Counted from the stretch's first letter, positions 1 to 7,832 are shown. The stretch: 36,760 nt of DNA from an uncultured Lachnospiraceae bacterium (GCA_947564305.1 CANOBT010000044.1:1-36760); one strand, 5' to 3'. Program-made: numbers and translations. Notes: generated by a model not told the origin, from the letters alone.

Positions 1-59
1 AGACTGATAAGGGCAACAACAAATGTACAAAACAAGAAAAAATCCTGATATGTAATCAT
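1..59 (-). CDS. Putative holin-like small toxin (N-terminal part, cut by window edge)
   Basis: Reading the minus strand from an ATG at 59 gives MITYQDFFLFCTFVVALISL, a short polar start followed by a hydrophobic membrane segment. This matches the pattern of the putative holin-like toxin peptides (about 30-40 aa) that are common in Firmicutes and act at the membrane. A very strong ribosome binding site (AGGAGGGG, on the minus strand at 66-74) precedes the start. The C-terminus lies outside the window. An upstream promoter (151-179) and a leader with self-complementary C/G-rich blocks suggest type I toxin-style control by RNA structure or antisense RNA. Family assignment rests on sequence pattern only. 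Confidence 0.65.
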   Translation of the reverse strand, partial: MITYQDFFLFCTFVVALIS

Positions 60-65
60 TGTTAT

Positions 66-115
66 CCCCTCCTTCCTCTTTGGTCTGGAGGGTAAGCCCC
101 TCCGACAGTGGAGGG
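66..115 (-). promoter_or_regulatory. Self-complementary leader of the holin-like toxin mRNA
   Basis: On the minus strand the leader reads, in order, CCCTCC (115-110), GGAGGGG (103-97), CCCTCC (92-87) and the Shine-Dalgarno GGAGGGG (72-66). Blocks 1 and 3 can pair with either block 2 or the Shine-Dalgarno, so the two folds exclude each other and one hides the ribosome binding site. Regulation of translation is inferred from this arrangement. Confidence 0.5.
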
Positions 116-150
116 CAGCCGCCTTAGCTCTTTGGTTTTCCCGTGTGGTC

Positions 151-179
151 ATTATAGCACGGTATTTCATAAATCACAA
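151..179 (-). promoter_or_regulatory. Sigma-A type promoter for the holin-like toxin
   Basis: On the minus strand: -35 TTGTGA (179-174), exactly 17 nt of spacer, -10 TATAAT (156-151). Transcription would start near 145, giving a leader of about 85 nt before the toxin ATG. Confidence 0.6.
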
Positions 180-193
180 TATTCTTCAACCAC

Positions 194-222
194 AAAAAGA
201 CCTGCCGTAAAACAGGTTTTTA
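194..222. terminator. Hairpin terminator, possibly bidirectional
   Basis: An A/G-rich arm ending in GACCTG (to 204) pairs with CAGGTTTTT (213-221) around an 8-nt loop, with A/T runs on both sides. It could end transcription of the recombinase remnant on the minus strand or an antisense RNA on the plus strand. Confidence 0.5.
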
Positions 223-249
223 AAAGTTTACTCTTATATGTGTTTCTTT

Positions 250-405
250 CTATGCCACTGCCTTGTTGTAATGGTACTTTACAAATTCTTGATTAAGACA
301 AACATATACTTGCGTAGTCCGTAAATCCGCATGACCTAATATTTCTGCCACCTCACTTACACGCAAGCCGGATTCCTGCCTATAAATTCTTCGTCGTTCA
401 GCCAA
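250..405 (-). pseudogene. C-terminal remnant of a tyrosine recombinase/integrase
   Basis: The minus strand encodes about 51 residues that include RVSEVAEILGHADLRTTQVY and end NKAVA-stop at 250. The LGH motif and the Tyr in TTQVYV (codon 304-306) are the last conserved box and the catalytic tyrosine of phage-type integrases (Arg-His-Arg-His-Tyr family). The rest of the enzyme, including the upstream catalytic Arg and Lys, is absent. An in-frame stop sits at 406-408; before it, in the same frame, a 28-residue stretch starting at 492 (MAECESLFYCKQCGDW...) has a CxxC pair but no clear homology. This is a decayed gene, probably the trace of an integrated element lost from this spot. Confidence 0.75.
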
Positions 406-575
406 CTAAAAAAACTGGATATGCAGCACACTTTCTATCTTCGACCAATCCCCACACTGCTTACAATAGAATAGACTTTCACATTCTGCCATGTTATACT
501 TACACTATCTGAACACCATAAGATTGAGTGCAATATGCACACAAACCGTTTACAAATTTTAGGAGGGCCTTCCAA

Positions 576-2729
576 ATGAGCACTAAAGGACGTGTAACAA
601 TACCTACTGATATGGATATCGTAAATGATACTATCCGCCTGTCTGAAAAATGGGGCGCCGACGCAGTCCGGGACTGTGACGGGACCGATTTCCCCACAGA
701 GTTAAAAGACGTAGGCTTAAAAGTTTATTCCACCTACTACACCACCAGAAAGGATAATGCCTGGGCCAAAGCAAATCCGGATGAAATCCAGCAAATGTAC
801 CTCATGACCCCAATCTATACGGCGGAGGATGACCATTTACACATTGCGCTGATGAAGGGTCTCTATGCGGACATGCTCACCCCAAATACGAGGGATGATA
901 TCACCCGCTGGTGGGAAGTCATCGACCGCAGCACCGGAGATGTGGTTTCTGTCACCGACTGGCACTATGAGGAAACAACCGGAGAGGTTGTAATCGCAAG
1001 CAAACCGTTCCATGATTATACGGTGAGTTTCCTTGCCTATATCATGTGGGACCCGGTGCACATGTACAATGCGGTCGTGAATGACTGGAAAGACGTAGAG
1101 CACCAGATTACCTTTGATGTGAGGCAGCCCAAGACCCATGCCTTTACAATGGAACGTCTGCGGAAGTTCATTGAAGAACACCCATACGTCAATGTACTGC
1201 GCTTCACCACATTCTTCCATCAGTTTACGTTGGTATTTGATGAGATGGCCCGTGAGAAATATGTAGACTGGTACGGGTACTCCGCATCCGTAAGCCCGTA
1301 TATTCTGGAGCAGTTTGAACAAGAGGTTGGATATACGTTCCGTCCCGAATATATCATTGACCAGGGATATTACAATAACCAGTACCGTATTCCTTCCAGG
1401 GAATATCAGGACTTCCAGGCGTTTCAAAGACGGGAAGTGGCAAAAATCGTAAAAGAAATGGTGGACATCACCCATGAATGCGGCAAGGAAGCCATGATGT
1501 TCTTAGGAGACCACTGGATAGGAACCGAACCGTTTATGGATGAATTTCGTCAGGCAGGACTGGATGCGGTCGTGGGAAGCGTGGGAAACGGCTCTACACT
1601 CCGGCTCATCAGCGATATCGAAGGAGTCAAGTATACGGAAGGCCGGCTGCTGCCCTACTTTTTCCCGGATACCTTCCATGAAGGAGGAGACCCGGTCAAA
1701 GAGGCGAAAATCAACTGGGTCACCGCCCGCCGTGCCATTCTGCGTAAGCCGATAGACCGGATCGGATACGGCGGATACCTAAAGCTGACACTGGATTTTC
1801 CGGAATTTGTAGATTATGTAGAATCCGTCTGCAACGAATTCCGAGAGCTGTATGACAATGTCAAAGGCTGTGTGCCCTACTGCGTGAAGAGGGTGGCTGT
1901 ACTAAACTGCTGGGGAAAAATGCGCGCCTGGGGATGCCATATGGTCCACCATGCAATCTATCACAAACAGAATTATTCCTACGCCGGAATTATCGAAGCA
2001 CTCTCCGGCGCCCCCTTTGATGTGACATTCATCAGCTTTGCAGATATCAAAGAAAATCCTGATATCCTGAATGAGATTGACGTCCTCGTCAATGTTGGAG
2101 ACGCAGACACCGCACATACCGGCGGTGAGTGGTGGTGCGACCCGGTTATTTCCACCGCCGTAAAACAATTCGTATATAACGGCGGCGGAATTATTGGCGT
2201 CGGTGAACCCAGCGCACATCAGGCCAACGGACATTTCTTCCAATTATCCAACGTATTCGGTGTGGAGGAAGAACGAGGCTTTACTCTGGGATATGATAAA
2301 TACAATTGGGAGGAGCACAGCCATTTCATTACGGTGGATGTAGAAGGTGATATTGATTTCGGAGAAGGGAAAAAGAATATTTATGCTCTGGAAGACGCCA
2401 CAGTCCTCGTAGAAAAAGAGCAGCAAGTCCAGCTTGCCGTCAACCAGTTTGGCAGCGGCCGCGCCGTATATATCAGCGGGCTTCCTTACAGCTTTGAAAA
2501 CAGCCGGCTTTTGTACCGTGCGATTCTCTGGAGCACAGGAGATGAAGAGAACCTGCACCGCTGGTTTTCCAGTAATTTCAATGTAGAAGTTCATGCATAT
2601 CCCGAAAATAAAAAGTATTGTGTTGTAAACAATACTTATGAACCTCAGAGCACTATCGTCTATAAAGGGGATGGCGCAAAATTTGACCTGGAACTGGAAG
2701 CAAATCAGATTATATGGTATGATCTCTAA
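576..2729 (+). CDS. GH112 beta-galactoside phosphorylase (1,3-beta-galactosyl-N-acetylhexosamine phosphorylase family)
   Basis: A 717-aa cytoplasmic enzyme, close to the usual GH112 length. The family cleaves Gal-beta-1,3-HexNAc (lacto-N-biose, galacto-N-biose) or Gal-beta-1,4-rhamnose with phosphate, releasing alpha-galactose 1-phosphate. Supporting features are the N-terminal block GRVTIPTDMDIV, EKWGADAVRDCDGTDFP, and the acid-residue region GDHWIGTEPF, where Asp312 aligns with the proposed general acid. The N-terminal ~430 residues fit the TIM-barrel part; the following Rossmann-like part contains INEIDVLVNVGDADTAHTGGEWW-type sequence typical of the family. The start at 576 is chosen because AGGAGG (561-566) lies at the right distance; an in-frame ATG at 528 has no ribosome binding site. 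It stands alone, with no transporter or galactokinase-like partner beside it. Which acceptor sugar is used cannot be told. Confidence 0.9.
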   Translation: MSTKGRVTIPTDMDIVNDTIRLSEKWGADAVRDCDGTDFPTELKDVGLKVYSTYYTTRKDNAWAKANPDEIQQMYLMTPIYTAEDDHLHIALMKGLYADMLTPNTRDDITRWWEVIDRSTGDVVSVTDWHYEETTGEVVIASKPFHDYTVSFLAYIMWDPVHMYNAVVNDWKDVEHQITFDVRQPKTHAFTMERLRKFIEEHPYVNVLRFTTFFHQFTLVFDEMAREKYVDWYGYSASVSPYILEQFEQEVGYTFRPEYIIDQGYYNNQYRIPSREYQDFQAFQRREVAKIVKEMVDITHECGKEAMMFLGDHWIGTEPFMDEFRQAGLDAVVGSVGNGSTLRLISDIEGVKYTEGRLLPYFFPDTFHEGGDPVKEAKINWVTARRAILRKPIDRIGYGGYLKLTLDFPEFVDYVESVCNEFRELYDNVKGCVPYCVKRVAVLNCWGKMRAWGCHMVHHAIYHKQNYSYAGIIEALSGAPFDVTFISFADIKENPDILNEIDVLVNVGDADTAHTGGEWWCDPVISTAVKQFVYNGGGIIGVGEPSAHQANGHFFQLSNVFGVEEERGFTLGYDKYNWEEHSHFITVDVEGDIDFGEGKKNIYALEDATVLVEKEQQVQLAVNQFGSGRAVYISGLPYSFENSRLLYRAILWSTGDEENLHRWFSSNFNVEVHAYPENKKYCVVNNTYEPQSTIVYKGDGAKFDLELEANQIIWYDL

Positions 2730-2745
2730 ACTTATGAGGAAAGGC

Positions 2746-2774
2746 TTTACACCAAATTTTCCTTTTGATATAAT
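2746..2774 (+). promoter_or_regulatory. Sigma-A type promoter of the 63-aa gene
   Basis: TTTACA (2746-2751), 17-nt spacer, TATAAT (2769-2774). It lies just downstream of the GH112 stop codon, so the small gene at 2825 has its own transcription start. Confidence 0.75.
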
Positions 2775-2824
2775 GAAAAAAACACAACGATGTTCGCGCA
2801 GTACTTTTAGAGGGAGGTGGGCAC

Positions 2825-3016
2825 ATGCCAAACAATGCTGAGATTGCAAAAGATGCCATTGAAGATTTCAAAAAAATACAGCGTCACATGAAAATAGCAA
2901 AGAAAGAAAATGCTACGGAAACATACGCAAGCTTGAAAGAGGATTACCTTTCTTTAAAAGCATTGCTAAATGTAGTAGGTGTTAACCTGACAGATATTGA
3001 CCATATAAAAGAGTAA
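2825..3016 (+). CDS. Small conserved-type hypothetical protein, 63 aa
   Basis: The ATG at 2825 follows a strong ribosome binding site (GGGAGGTG) 6-8 nt upstream. The protein (MPNNAEIAKDAIEDFKKIQR...) is charged, without membrane segments or cysteines, and is predicted mostly helical from its heptad-like spacing of Ile/Leu/Ala; a short coiled coil or helical hairpin is likely. It sits between a consensus promoter (2746-2774) and an intrinsic terminator (3025-3070), so it is a complete one-gene unit. I do not recognise a function. Codon use and the strong signals make it a real gene rather than a chance ORF. Confidence 0.75.
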   Translation: MPNNAEIAKDAIEDFKKIQRHMKIAKKENATETYASLKEDYLSLKALLNVVGVNLTDIDHIKE

Positions 3017-3024
3017 CTATTTTC

Positions 3025-3070
3025 AGGTGTTCTGCCGTCCCTTTTTACCGGACGCAGAACACCTTTTTTG
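3025..3070 (+). terminator. Intrinsic terminator
   Basis: AGGTGTTCTGC (3025-3035) pairs perfectly with GCAGAACACCT (3054-3064), followed by a T run. An inner CGTCC/GGACG pairing extends the stem. It closes the 63-aa gene unit. Confidence 0.9.
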
Positions 3071-3115
3071 TTTCGTCGTTTTACAAAATTCTTATGTGGC
3101 AAAATCTGTATTTTT

Positions 3116-3125
3116 ATGTTACACT
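3116..3125 (+). promoter_or_regulatory. Candidate extended -10 promoter of the DUF1015 gene
   Basis: TGTTACACT (3117-3125) is an extended -10 (TGn plus TACACT). The -35 region is poor (TGGCAA, 17 nt upstream), as is usual for extended -10 promoters. It is 62 nt before the start codon. Confidence 0.4.
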
Positions 3126-3187
3126 GTAATACGGCTATGAACTAGAAGTATAATAAGCACTCCAATTCTAACAAGGAGGAATATCCT

Positions 3188-4423
3188 ATGCCAGTAATCC
3201 GGCCTTTCAGATGCGTGCGCCCGTCAGAAGAAAATGCAGCTTCTATCGCCGCACTGCCCTATGATGTATATAGCAGAAAAGAAGCAAAAAAAGTAACTGC
3301 TGAGAATCCCCTTTCCTTTTTAAAGATTGACCGCGCGGAAACACAGTTTCCCGATGACACGGACATGTATTCCCCGCAGGTTTACGAACGCGCAAAAGAT
3401 ACCTTGCAGGAAATGCTTGAAGAGGGCTTATTTTTAGAGGACGAAGAACCCGGCTACTATCTCTATGCCCTGACTTTTGCCGGACGTACACAGACCGGTA
3501 TCGTGGGATGTGCGTCCATTGATGATTATCTGAACGGAACCATCCGGCGGCATGAGAATACAAAAGAAGAGAAGGAGTTGGATCGGATTCACCATGTAGA
3601 TACGATGAGTGCTCAGACCGGCCCTATTTTTCTCGCATACCGTCCTCACCCGGATTTAAAGCAGATCACAGACGCTGCAAAGGAAACCGCGCCGCTCTAC
3701 GATTTCACGACAGACGACGGGGTCCGCCACCAGGTCTGGAAATTGAATCAACATATGGCTGACATTGCGGAATTATTTTCCAATATCGGGCATATCTATA
3801 TCGCAGACGGCCATCACCGCGCCGCTTCTGCCGTGAAGGTCTGCCAAAGCCGAAGACAGACCCACCCTGATTATGACGGAACTGAGGAATTTAACTATTT
3901 TCTCTGCGTGCTGTTCCCTGCGGATGAGCTAAAAATATACGACTACAACCGTGTAGTCACCGGATGGAATGGGCATACCTTCGAGGAATTGCTGGAATCG
4001 ATTGGAACACAGTTTGACATCAAAGAGCTTCCAGAGCTTACGTCTCCGCAGCAAAAGGGCGAGATTACCATGTATGTCAGAGGCTCCTGGTATCAGCTCA
4101 GGGCACATGAAGACTTATATTCCCAGGACCCCGTCGATGATTTGGATGTATCAATTCTGCAAAATAAGATTTTGGAACCACTGTTGGATATTCAGGACCC
4201 CAGGACGGACCCGCGGATTACATTTGTCGGCGGCATCCGGGGATTACAAGAACTGGTTCGGTTGGTGGATGAAGAACCGGAACGGATTGCATTTGCCATG
4301 CACCCTACTTCCATGGAAGAACTGCTGTCAGTGGCTGATTCTGGAAGACTGATGCCCCCGAAATCTACCTGGTTTGAACCGAAGCTTCGCAGTGGATTGT
4401 TTATTCATAAGTTTGAACGATAG
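3188..4423 (+). CDS. DUF1015 family protein
   Basis: A 411-aa soluble protein, full length for DUF1015 (PF06245). Family features seen are the N-terminal PFRCVRPS...AALPYDV block, the NPLSFLKIDRAE segment, RRHENTKEEKELDRI, and the central IADGHHRAASA motif. DUF1015 proteins are often found beside serine biosynthesis genes in clostridia, but none are here. The DGHHR motif recalls the G-x-H-R nucleotide-handling motif of the ParB/SerK fold, which would suggest a kinase- or NTP-related role; that is inference. The start has an AAGGAGG site 9 nt upstream. It appears to be transcribed alone or with the following map gene (139 nt gap, no terminator seen). Confidence 0.85.
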   Translation: MPVIRPFRCVRPSEENAASIAALPYDVYSRKEAKKVTAENPLSFLKIDRAETQFPDDTDMYSPQVYERAKDTLQEMLEEGLFLEDEEPGYYLYALTFAGRTQTGIVGCASIDDYLNGTIRRHENTKEEKELDRIHHVDTMSAQTGPIFLAYRPHPDLKQITDAAKETAPLYDFTTDDGVRHQVWKLNQHMADIAELFSNIGHIYIADGHHRAASAVKVCQSRRQTHPDYDGTEEFNYFLCVLFPADELKIYDYNRVVTGWNGHTFEELLESIGTQFDIKELPELTSPQQKGEITMYVRGSWYQLRAHEDLYSQDPVDDLDVSILQNKILEPLLDIQDPRTDPRITFVGGIRGLQELVRLVDEEPERIAFAMHPTSMEELLSVADSGRLMPPKSTWFEPKLRSGLFIHKFER

Positions 4424-4563
4424 TTAGTTCACAGCCACGTAAGAATAAGCGGATGAATTTATCAAACGCGGCTCCTGATAATTTTTATGTAGCTGGAATG
4501 AAAAAGGAATATAGAAAAATGTTTGACTTTATAATTCGTAGATTGAAAAGAGAGGTAATGAGA

Positions 4564-5427
4564 ATGCAGCGAAATGACCCATGTTGGTGCGGAAGCGGCA
4601 AAAAATATAAAAGATGCCACATGCCGATTGAGGAAAAAATGATGCTCCATGCAGACCGCGGAGAAATCGTTCCTACAAGGGAACTTTTGAAAACCCCATT
4701 CCAGATTGAAAAAATCAAAGAGAGTGCAGCGCTGAACACCGCAGTACTGGATGAGGTTGCAAAGCATATCCGAATTGGAATGAGCACCGCTGAGATTGAT
4801 CGGATTGTCTATGATTATACGACCAGTCATGGTGGTATTCCTGCCCCATTGCATTATGAAGGATTTCCAAAAAGTGTGTGCACTTCCATCAATAATGAAG
4901 TCTGCCACGGAATCCCCGACGAGAATATCATTTTGCAGGAGGGAGATATCGTCAATGTGGATGTATCCACCAGCTTGGACGGCTATTTCTCTGACGCGTC
5001 CCGGATGTTCACCCTTGGAAAAATCTCGGAGCGCGCCGAGCGCATCATCCGTGTCACTGAGGAATGTGTCCATCTGGGGCTGGCGCAGGCAAAACCCTGG
5101 GGACATTTGGGGGATATTGCCCATGCAATCAACTCTCATGCTCAGGCAAATGGCTATTCTGTTGTGGAAGAGATTGGCGGACATGGAATTGGTTTGGAAT
5201 TTCATGAGGAGCCTTTCGTCAGCTACGTCACCCCAAAAGGCAGTGAAATGCTTCTCGTGCCTGGTATGATGTTTACGATTGAGCCTATGATCAATGAAGG
5301 AAGTCCTGATTTCTTTGTGGACGAGGACAATGACTGGACTGTTTATACTATTGATGACGGATTGTCCGCACAGATTGAATATATGGTACTGATTACCGAG
5401 AATGGAGCAGAGGTGCTTTCAAAATAA
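4564..5427 (+). CDS. map: Type I methionine aminopeptidase with N-terminal SEC-C motif
   Basis: Removes the initiator methionine from nascent proteins in the cytosol. From the ATG at 4564 the protein is 287 aa. Residues 1-19 form a SEC-C zinc motif (DPCWCGSGKKYKRCH; Cys7, Cys9, Cys18, His19), found in a subset of MetAPs and thought to help ribosome or partner binding. The five metal ligands are present with the spacing of the E. coli enzyme: Asp133, Asp144, His207, Glu240 and Glu272. The longer reading from 4453 adds 37 residues without family support. The start at 4564 fits the GAGAGG site; an in-frame ATG at 4558 is too close to it. The last motif is IEYMV where many MetAPs have FEHT, a common clostridial variation. 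Confidence 0.92.
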   Translation: MQRNDPCWCGSGKKYKRCHMPIEEKMMLHADRGEIVPTRELLKTPFQIEKIKESAALNTAVLDEVAKHIRIGMSTAEIDRIVYDYTTSHGGIPAPLHYEGFPKSVCTSINNEVCHGIPDENIILQEGDIVNVDVSTSLDGYFSDASRMFTLGKISERAERIIRVTEECVHLGLAQAKPWGHLGDIAHAINSHAQANGYSVVEEIGGHGIGLEFHEEPFVSYVTPKGSEMLLVPGMMFTIEPMINEGSPDFFVDEDNDWTVYTIDDGLSAQIEYMVLITENGAEVLSK

Positions 5428-5440
5428 AACAGAAGAAATT

Positions 5441-5478
5441 GGGGGCCGCCGCATATTTATATACCCTATCCGGCCCCC
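5441..5478. terminator. GC-rich hairpin between convergent genes
   Basis: GGGGGCCG (5441-5448) pairs with CGGCCCCC (5471-5478) between the ends of the convergent map and radical SAM genes. There is no clear T run, so it may work as a bidirectional barrier or a processed 3' end. Confidence 0.55.
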
Positions 5479-5512
5479 TGTGAGTCATGATTTCCTGCTT
5501 CCCGCCAACACT

Positions 5513-6109
5513 CTACACAAACTTCCTTACCCGCAGCTCCACGCCCAAAGACTTGGCCAGTTTCCGACTGGCTTCAATGTCCTTATCCGGCAGCACATCC
5601 ACCACGGTCATCTTGACCTGTGCAATCTTTTTTCCGCATTCTCTCGCAAATTCCAACATCCCTTCAAATGCATTTTCAAACTGAGGACGTGTCACATCCA
5701 TATATTCTTCTTTATCCGGTGCATTCAGGCTGATAGAAATAGAATCCACTACCTCTGCCAACAGCGGCACAATATCTTTTTGATGATACAGGTTCCCCAA
5801 TCCGTTAGTATTCACCCGGATTTTCAGGCCATACTTTTCTTTCGCATATCTGGCGGACTCTATCAGATTTTCCAGAGCACAAGTCGGTTCCCCATACCCG
5901 CAATAGACCAGTTCCTTTTTGCCCGTAAAGTCAAAGGCATCCATTGCAGACTTAATTTCCTCGAAATCAGGGTCTTTCTCATGCCACAATGAATCCGCGT
6001 CCCCCACTCCGTCATGATGGCTGCGGATACAAAACCTGCAGCTGCAGTCACATTTATTTGTCAAATTCACATAAACATTATCCTGGTACGTATATAAAAT
6101 CTTCGCCAT
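5513..6109 (-). CDS. Radical SAM protein of the TatD-associated type
   Basis: A 198-aa protein that is short for the superfamily. It has the CX3CX2C iron-sulfur motif (Cys20, Cys24, Cys27 in NKCDCSCRFC), a GEP-type SAM-binding motif (VYCGYGEPT), and a later RVNTNGLGN strand. Size and sequence fit the TIGR04038-type radical SAM proteins that are often linked to or fused with TatD nucleases; no TatD gene is present here. Cys22 is an extra cysteine inside the cluster motif. The substrate is unknown. The start has an AAGGAATAAG site. It is the last gene of the minus-strand run after the kinase and ECF genes, 69 nt downstream of the latter. Confidence 0.85.
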   Translation of the reverse strand: MAKILYTYQDNVYVNLTNKCDCSCRFCIRSHHDGVGDADSLWHEKDPDFEEIKSAMDAFDFTGKKELVYCGYGEPTCALENLIESARYAKEKYGLKIRVNTNGLGNLYHQKDIVPLLAEVVDSISISLNAPDKEEYMDVTRPQFENAFEGMLEFARECGKKIAQVKMTVVDVLPDKDIEASRKLAKSLGVELRVRKFV

Positions 6110-6178
6110 TTCTTATTCCTTTCGTTACTATGAATCGTAACTTCCTTTCCCATCCACATATGATATTTAATCTGACTT

Positions 6179-6703
6179 TTATAGTTTCAACATCTGCCGC
6201 GCCCGGTTTTTCATATGCACCTTATCCAGTGCTGCCCCCAGGGCAAGGAAAATCACTGCGCTTCCTCCTGATTGAACCGCACTACCCAGAAGGGATGCCA
6301 ACGGCGCCATAAACGAACCAAACAGAATCCCCTCCGCCAGATAATATCCTGCAGCAGAAATAACTGCTGCTAAAAACGGCGCAGCAACATTGCGCGGGCA
6401 CATAATCTGATTTTCTTTTCCCGTAAATGGCAGTACAATCAGCATCTTAATGATAATCGTAGCCGGCGCCCACATGGGGGCTGTCAGAATATCCGCCATC
6501 CCGCCGCCAATGGCCGCAGCTGCCAATGCATATGGCCTGGGAAGAAAAACTGCCCCCAGATAAATCAGCGCATCTCCAAAATGCACATATCCCCCGTTCG
6601 CCCCATATGGAATGTGGAAGATATACGCCGTCATAATTGTAATCATTGCTGCAAATAAACCTGTTGTTACCAATTTTGAAGTTGATATGTTTCTGTTTTC
6701 CAT
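6179..6703 (-). CDS. ECF transporter S component, probable vitamin B6-related substrate
   Basis: A 174-aa membrane protein with about five to six hydrophobic segments and the shape of ECF-transporter substrate-binding subunits. N-terminal features are LVTTGLFAAMITIMTAY followed by GYVHFGDALIYLGAVFLP and a GGGMADILTAP loop. Such subunits pair with a shared EcfA-A'-T energy module coded elsewhere. The gene upstream in the same direction is a pyridoxal/pyridoxine kinase, so a vitamin B6 vitamer is the likely ligand; HMP/thiamine precursors are the main alternative because some kinases of this family and S components act on them. Start supported by AAGGGGG on the minus strand. The 192-nt space to the kinase gene holds a hairpin repeat (6724-6852). 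Confidence 0.75.
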   Translation of the reverse strand: MENRNISTSKLVTTGLFAAMITIMTAYIFHIPYGANGGYVHFGDALIYLGAVFLPRPYALAAAAIGGGMADILTAPMWAPATIIIKMLIVLPFTGKENQIMCPRNVAAPFLAAVISAAGYYLAEGILFGSFMAPLASLLGSAVQSGGSAVIFLALGAALDKVHMKNRARQMLKL

Positions 6704-6723
6704 TTATGAATCCCCCTTTATTA

Positions 6724-6852
6724 CCGCGAAGCAACGAGCCAAGTGTACATGCGGGCATGTACATTTGGCGACTGCCGCGAGGGTCAAATACCCCGCAGCT
6801 TGCTGCGTTGGAAATTTGATGCCCCGTCAGCTTGCTGCGGGGTTTTTGACTT
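6724..6852. repeat. Dispersed hairpin repeat, copy A
   Basis: A 129-nt intergenic repeat that shares the blocks CCGCGAAGCAACGAGCC, GCGACTGCCGCGAGGGTCAA and ACCCCGCAGC with copy B at 20281-20373. Hairpin 1 pairs 6738-6752 with 6755-6769 (one G-T wobble). Hairpin 2 pairs 6783-6799 with 6834-6850 (16 of 17 positions) and ends in TTTTTGAC. Copy A carries an internal duplication of the CAGCTTGCTGCG segment that copy B lacks. Confidence 0.85.
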
Positions 6853-6895
6853 GTAACCAATCTGCAAAGCAGATATTTCATGCGGCATTTCGTCC

Positions 6896-7759
6896 CTACA
6901 CTCCGGACGGAAGCAGCAGCCCCAGATGTTTCTCATAATTCGTCCCGTCATTTCTCTCCACATGCTCTGCAACAGAATCTTTCATTGCCTTTTCAATAAA
7001 CTCTCCCGCCAAATCCATAATCTGAAAAATGTCATCTCCCCTGGCCATCCCACCTGCAATGATCGACGCGAACAAATCTCCTGTTCCTGAAAAACTTCCT
7101 CCGATATAAGGAAATGCGGAAAGTTTGCTGCCTTTTTTAGTCACTGCCAGATTGCCTATCATTTGTCCGCCGCTTTGTTCATCTGCAAACTGGATTCCCG
7201 TCACTACAACAATATCTGGACCAGACTGTATCAGCTTCTGCGCCAATTCCCGGACAGCATTTTGCAGCGCTTTCTCCTTCTTTAATCCCTGTATTTCCAT
7301 GAAATCCGTCCCTGTCAGCAGACACAATTCTGTCAGATTCGGCGTAACTACATTGGCCCGCACAGCCAGTTCCCGCATCCGAAGGAGTAAGCCCGGCGTA
7401 AACATTTTATATACATTTCCATTGTCCCCCATAACAGGGTCCACGAGCAAAAACGTCCCTCTTCTATAAAATGTATCCAGAAACCGGAAAATATGTCTGA
7501 TTTGCTCCTCAGAGGATACGAAACCCGTATAGATTCCGTCAAACTGTACACCCATCTTCTCCCATTCCTGCCGGAAACACTCCATTTTCTCCGTATAGTC
7601 ATCATAATAATAGCTGGCATATCCTGTCTGCGCACTCAGAATTGCCGTAGGCAGCGGACATGGCTGCACGCCCATCACTGAGATTGTAGAAATAGCCGCA
7701 GTCAGTGAGCAATGCCCAAATCCGGATAAATCATTGATGACCGCAATCTTTTTTGACAT
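6896..7759 (-). CDS. pdxY: Pyridoxal/pyridoxamine kinase
   Basis: A 287-aa cytosolic ribokinase-superfamily kinase that phosphorylates the 5' hydroxyl of B6 vitamers in the salvage route to pyridoxal phosphate. Family features are the N-terminal VINDLSGFGHCSLTAAI block, DPVMGDNG, TPNLTELCLLTG, and the C-terminal GTGDLFAS anion hole with the catalytic Asp. Length is normal for PdxY/PdxK. The start at 7759 is chosen because AAGGAGG lies 6 nt upstream; a TTG six bases earlier overlaps poorly with that site. The downstream ECF S component supports B6 import. HMP kinase activity (ThiD-like) is possible within this family, but the N-terminal motif favours PdxY. Confidence 0.85.
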   Translation of the reverse strand: MSKKIAVINDLSGFGHCSLTAAISTISVMGVQPCPLPTAILSAQTGYASYYYDDYTEKMECFRQEWEKMGVQFDGIYTGFVSSEEQIRHIFRFLDTFYRRGTFLLVDPVMGDNGNVYKMFTPGLLLRMRELAVRANVVTPNLTELCLLTGTDFMEIQGLKKEKALQNAVRELAQKLIQSGPDIVVVTGIQFADEQSGGQMIGNLAVTKKGSKLSAFPYIGGSFSGTGDLFASIIAGGMARGDDIFQIMDLAGEFIEKAMKDSVAEHVERNDGTNYEKHLGLLLPSGV

Positions 7760-7832
7760 AACCAACCTCCTTACTCATATACCAATTCTATTCAGAAAGT
7801 ATCTCCATTTTTCCTTTTGGTATAAAAGCAAG

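Noticed and set aside
837..1475. Minus-strand 212-aa reading frame inside the GH112 gene
   Set aside because: It is the antisense shadow of a well-supported gene, with no ribosome binding site or family resemblance.
4427..4460. Possible fragment of the palindromic element (AGTTCAC similarity)
   Set aside because: Only a 7-nt match and no folding; chance similarity.
5402..5992. Plus-strand 196-aa reading frame opposite the radical SAM gene
   Set aside because: It overlaps the end of map and the antisense of a gene with an intact iron-sulfur motif.
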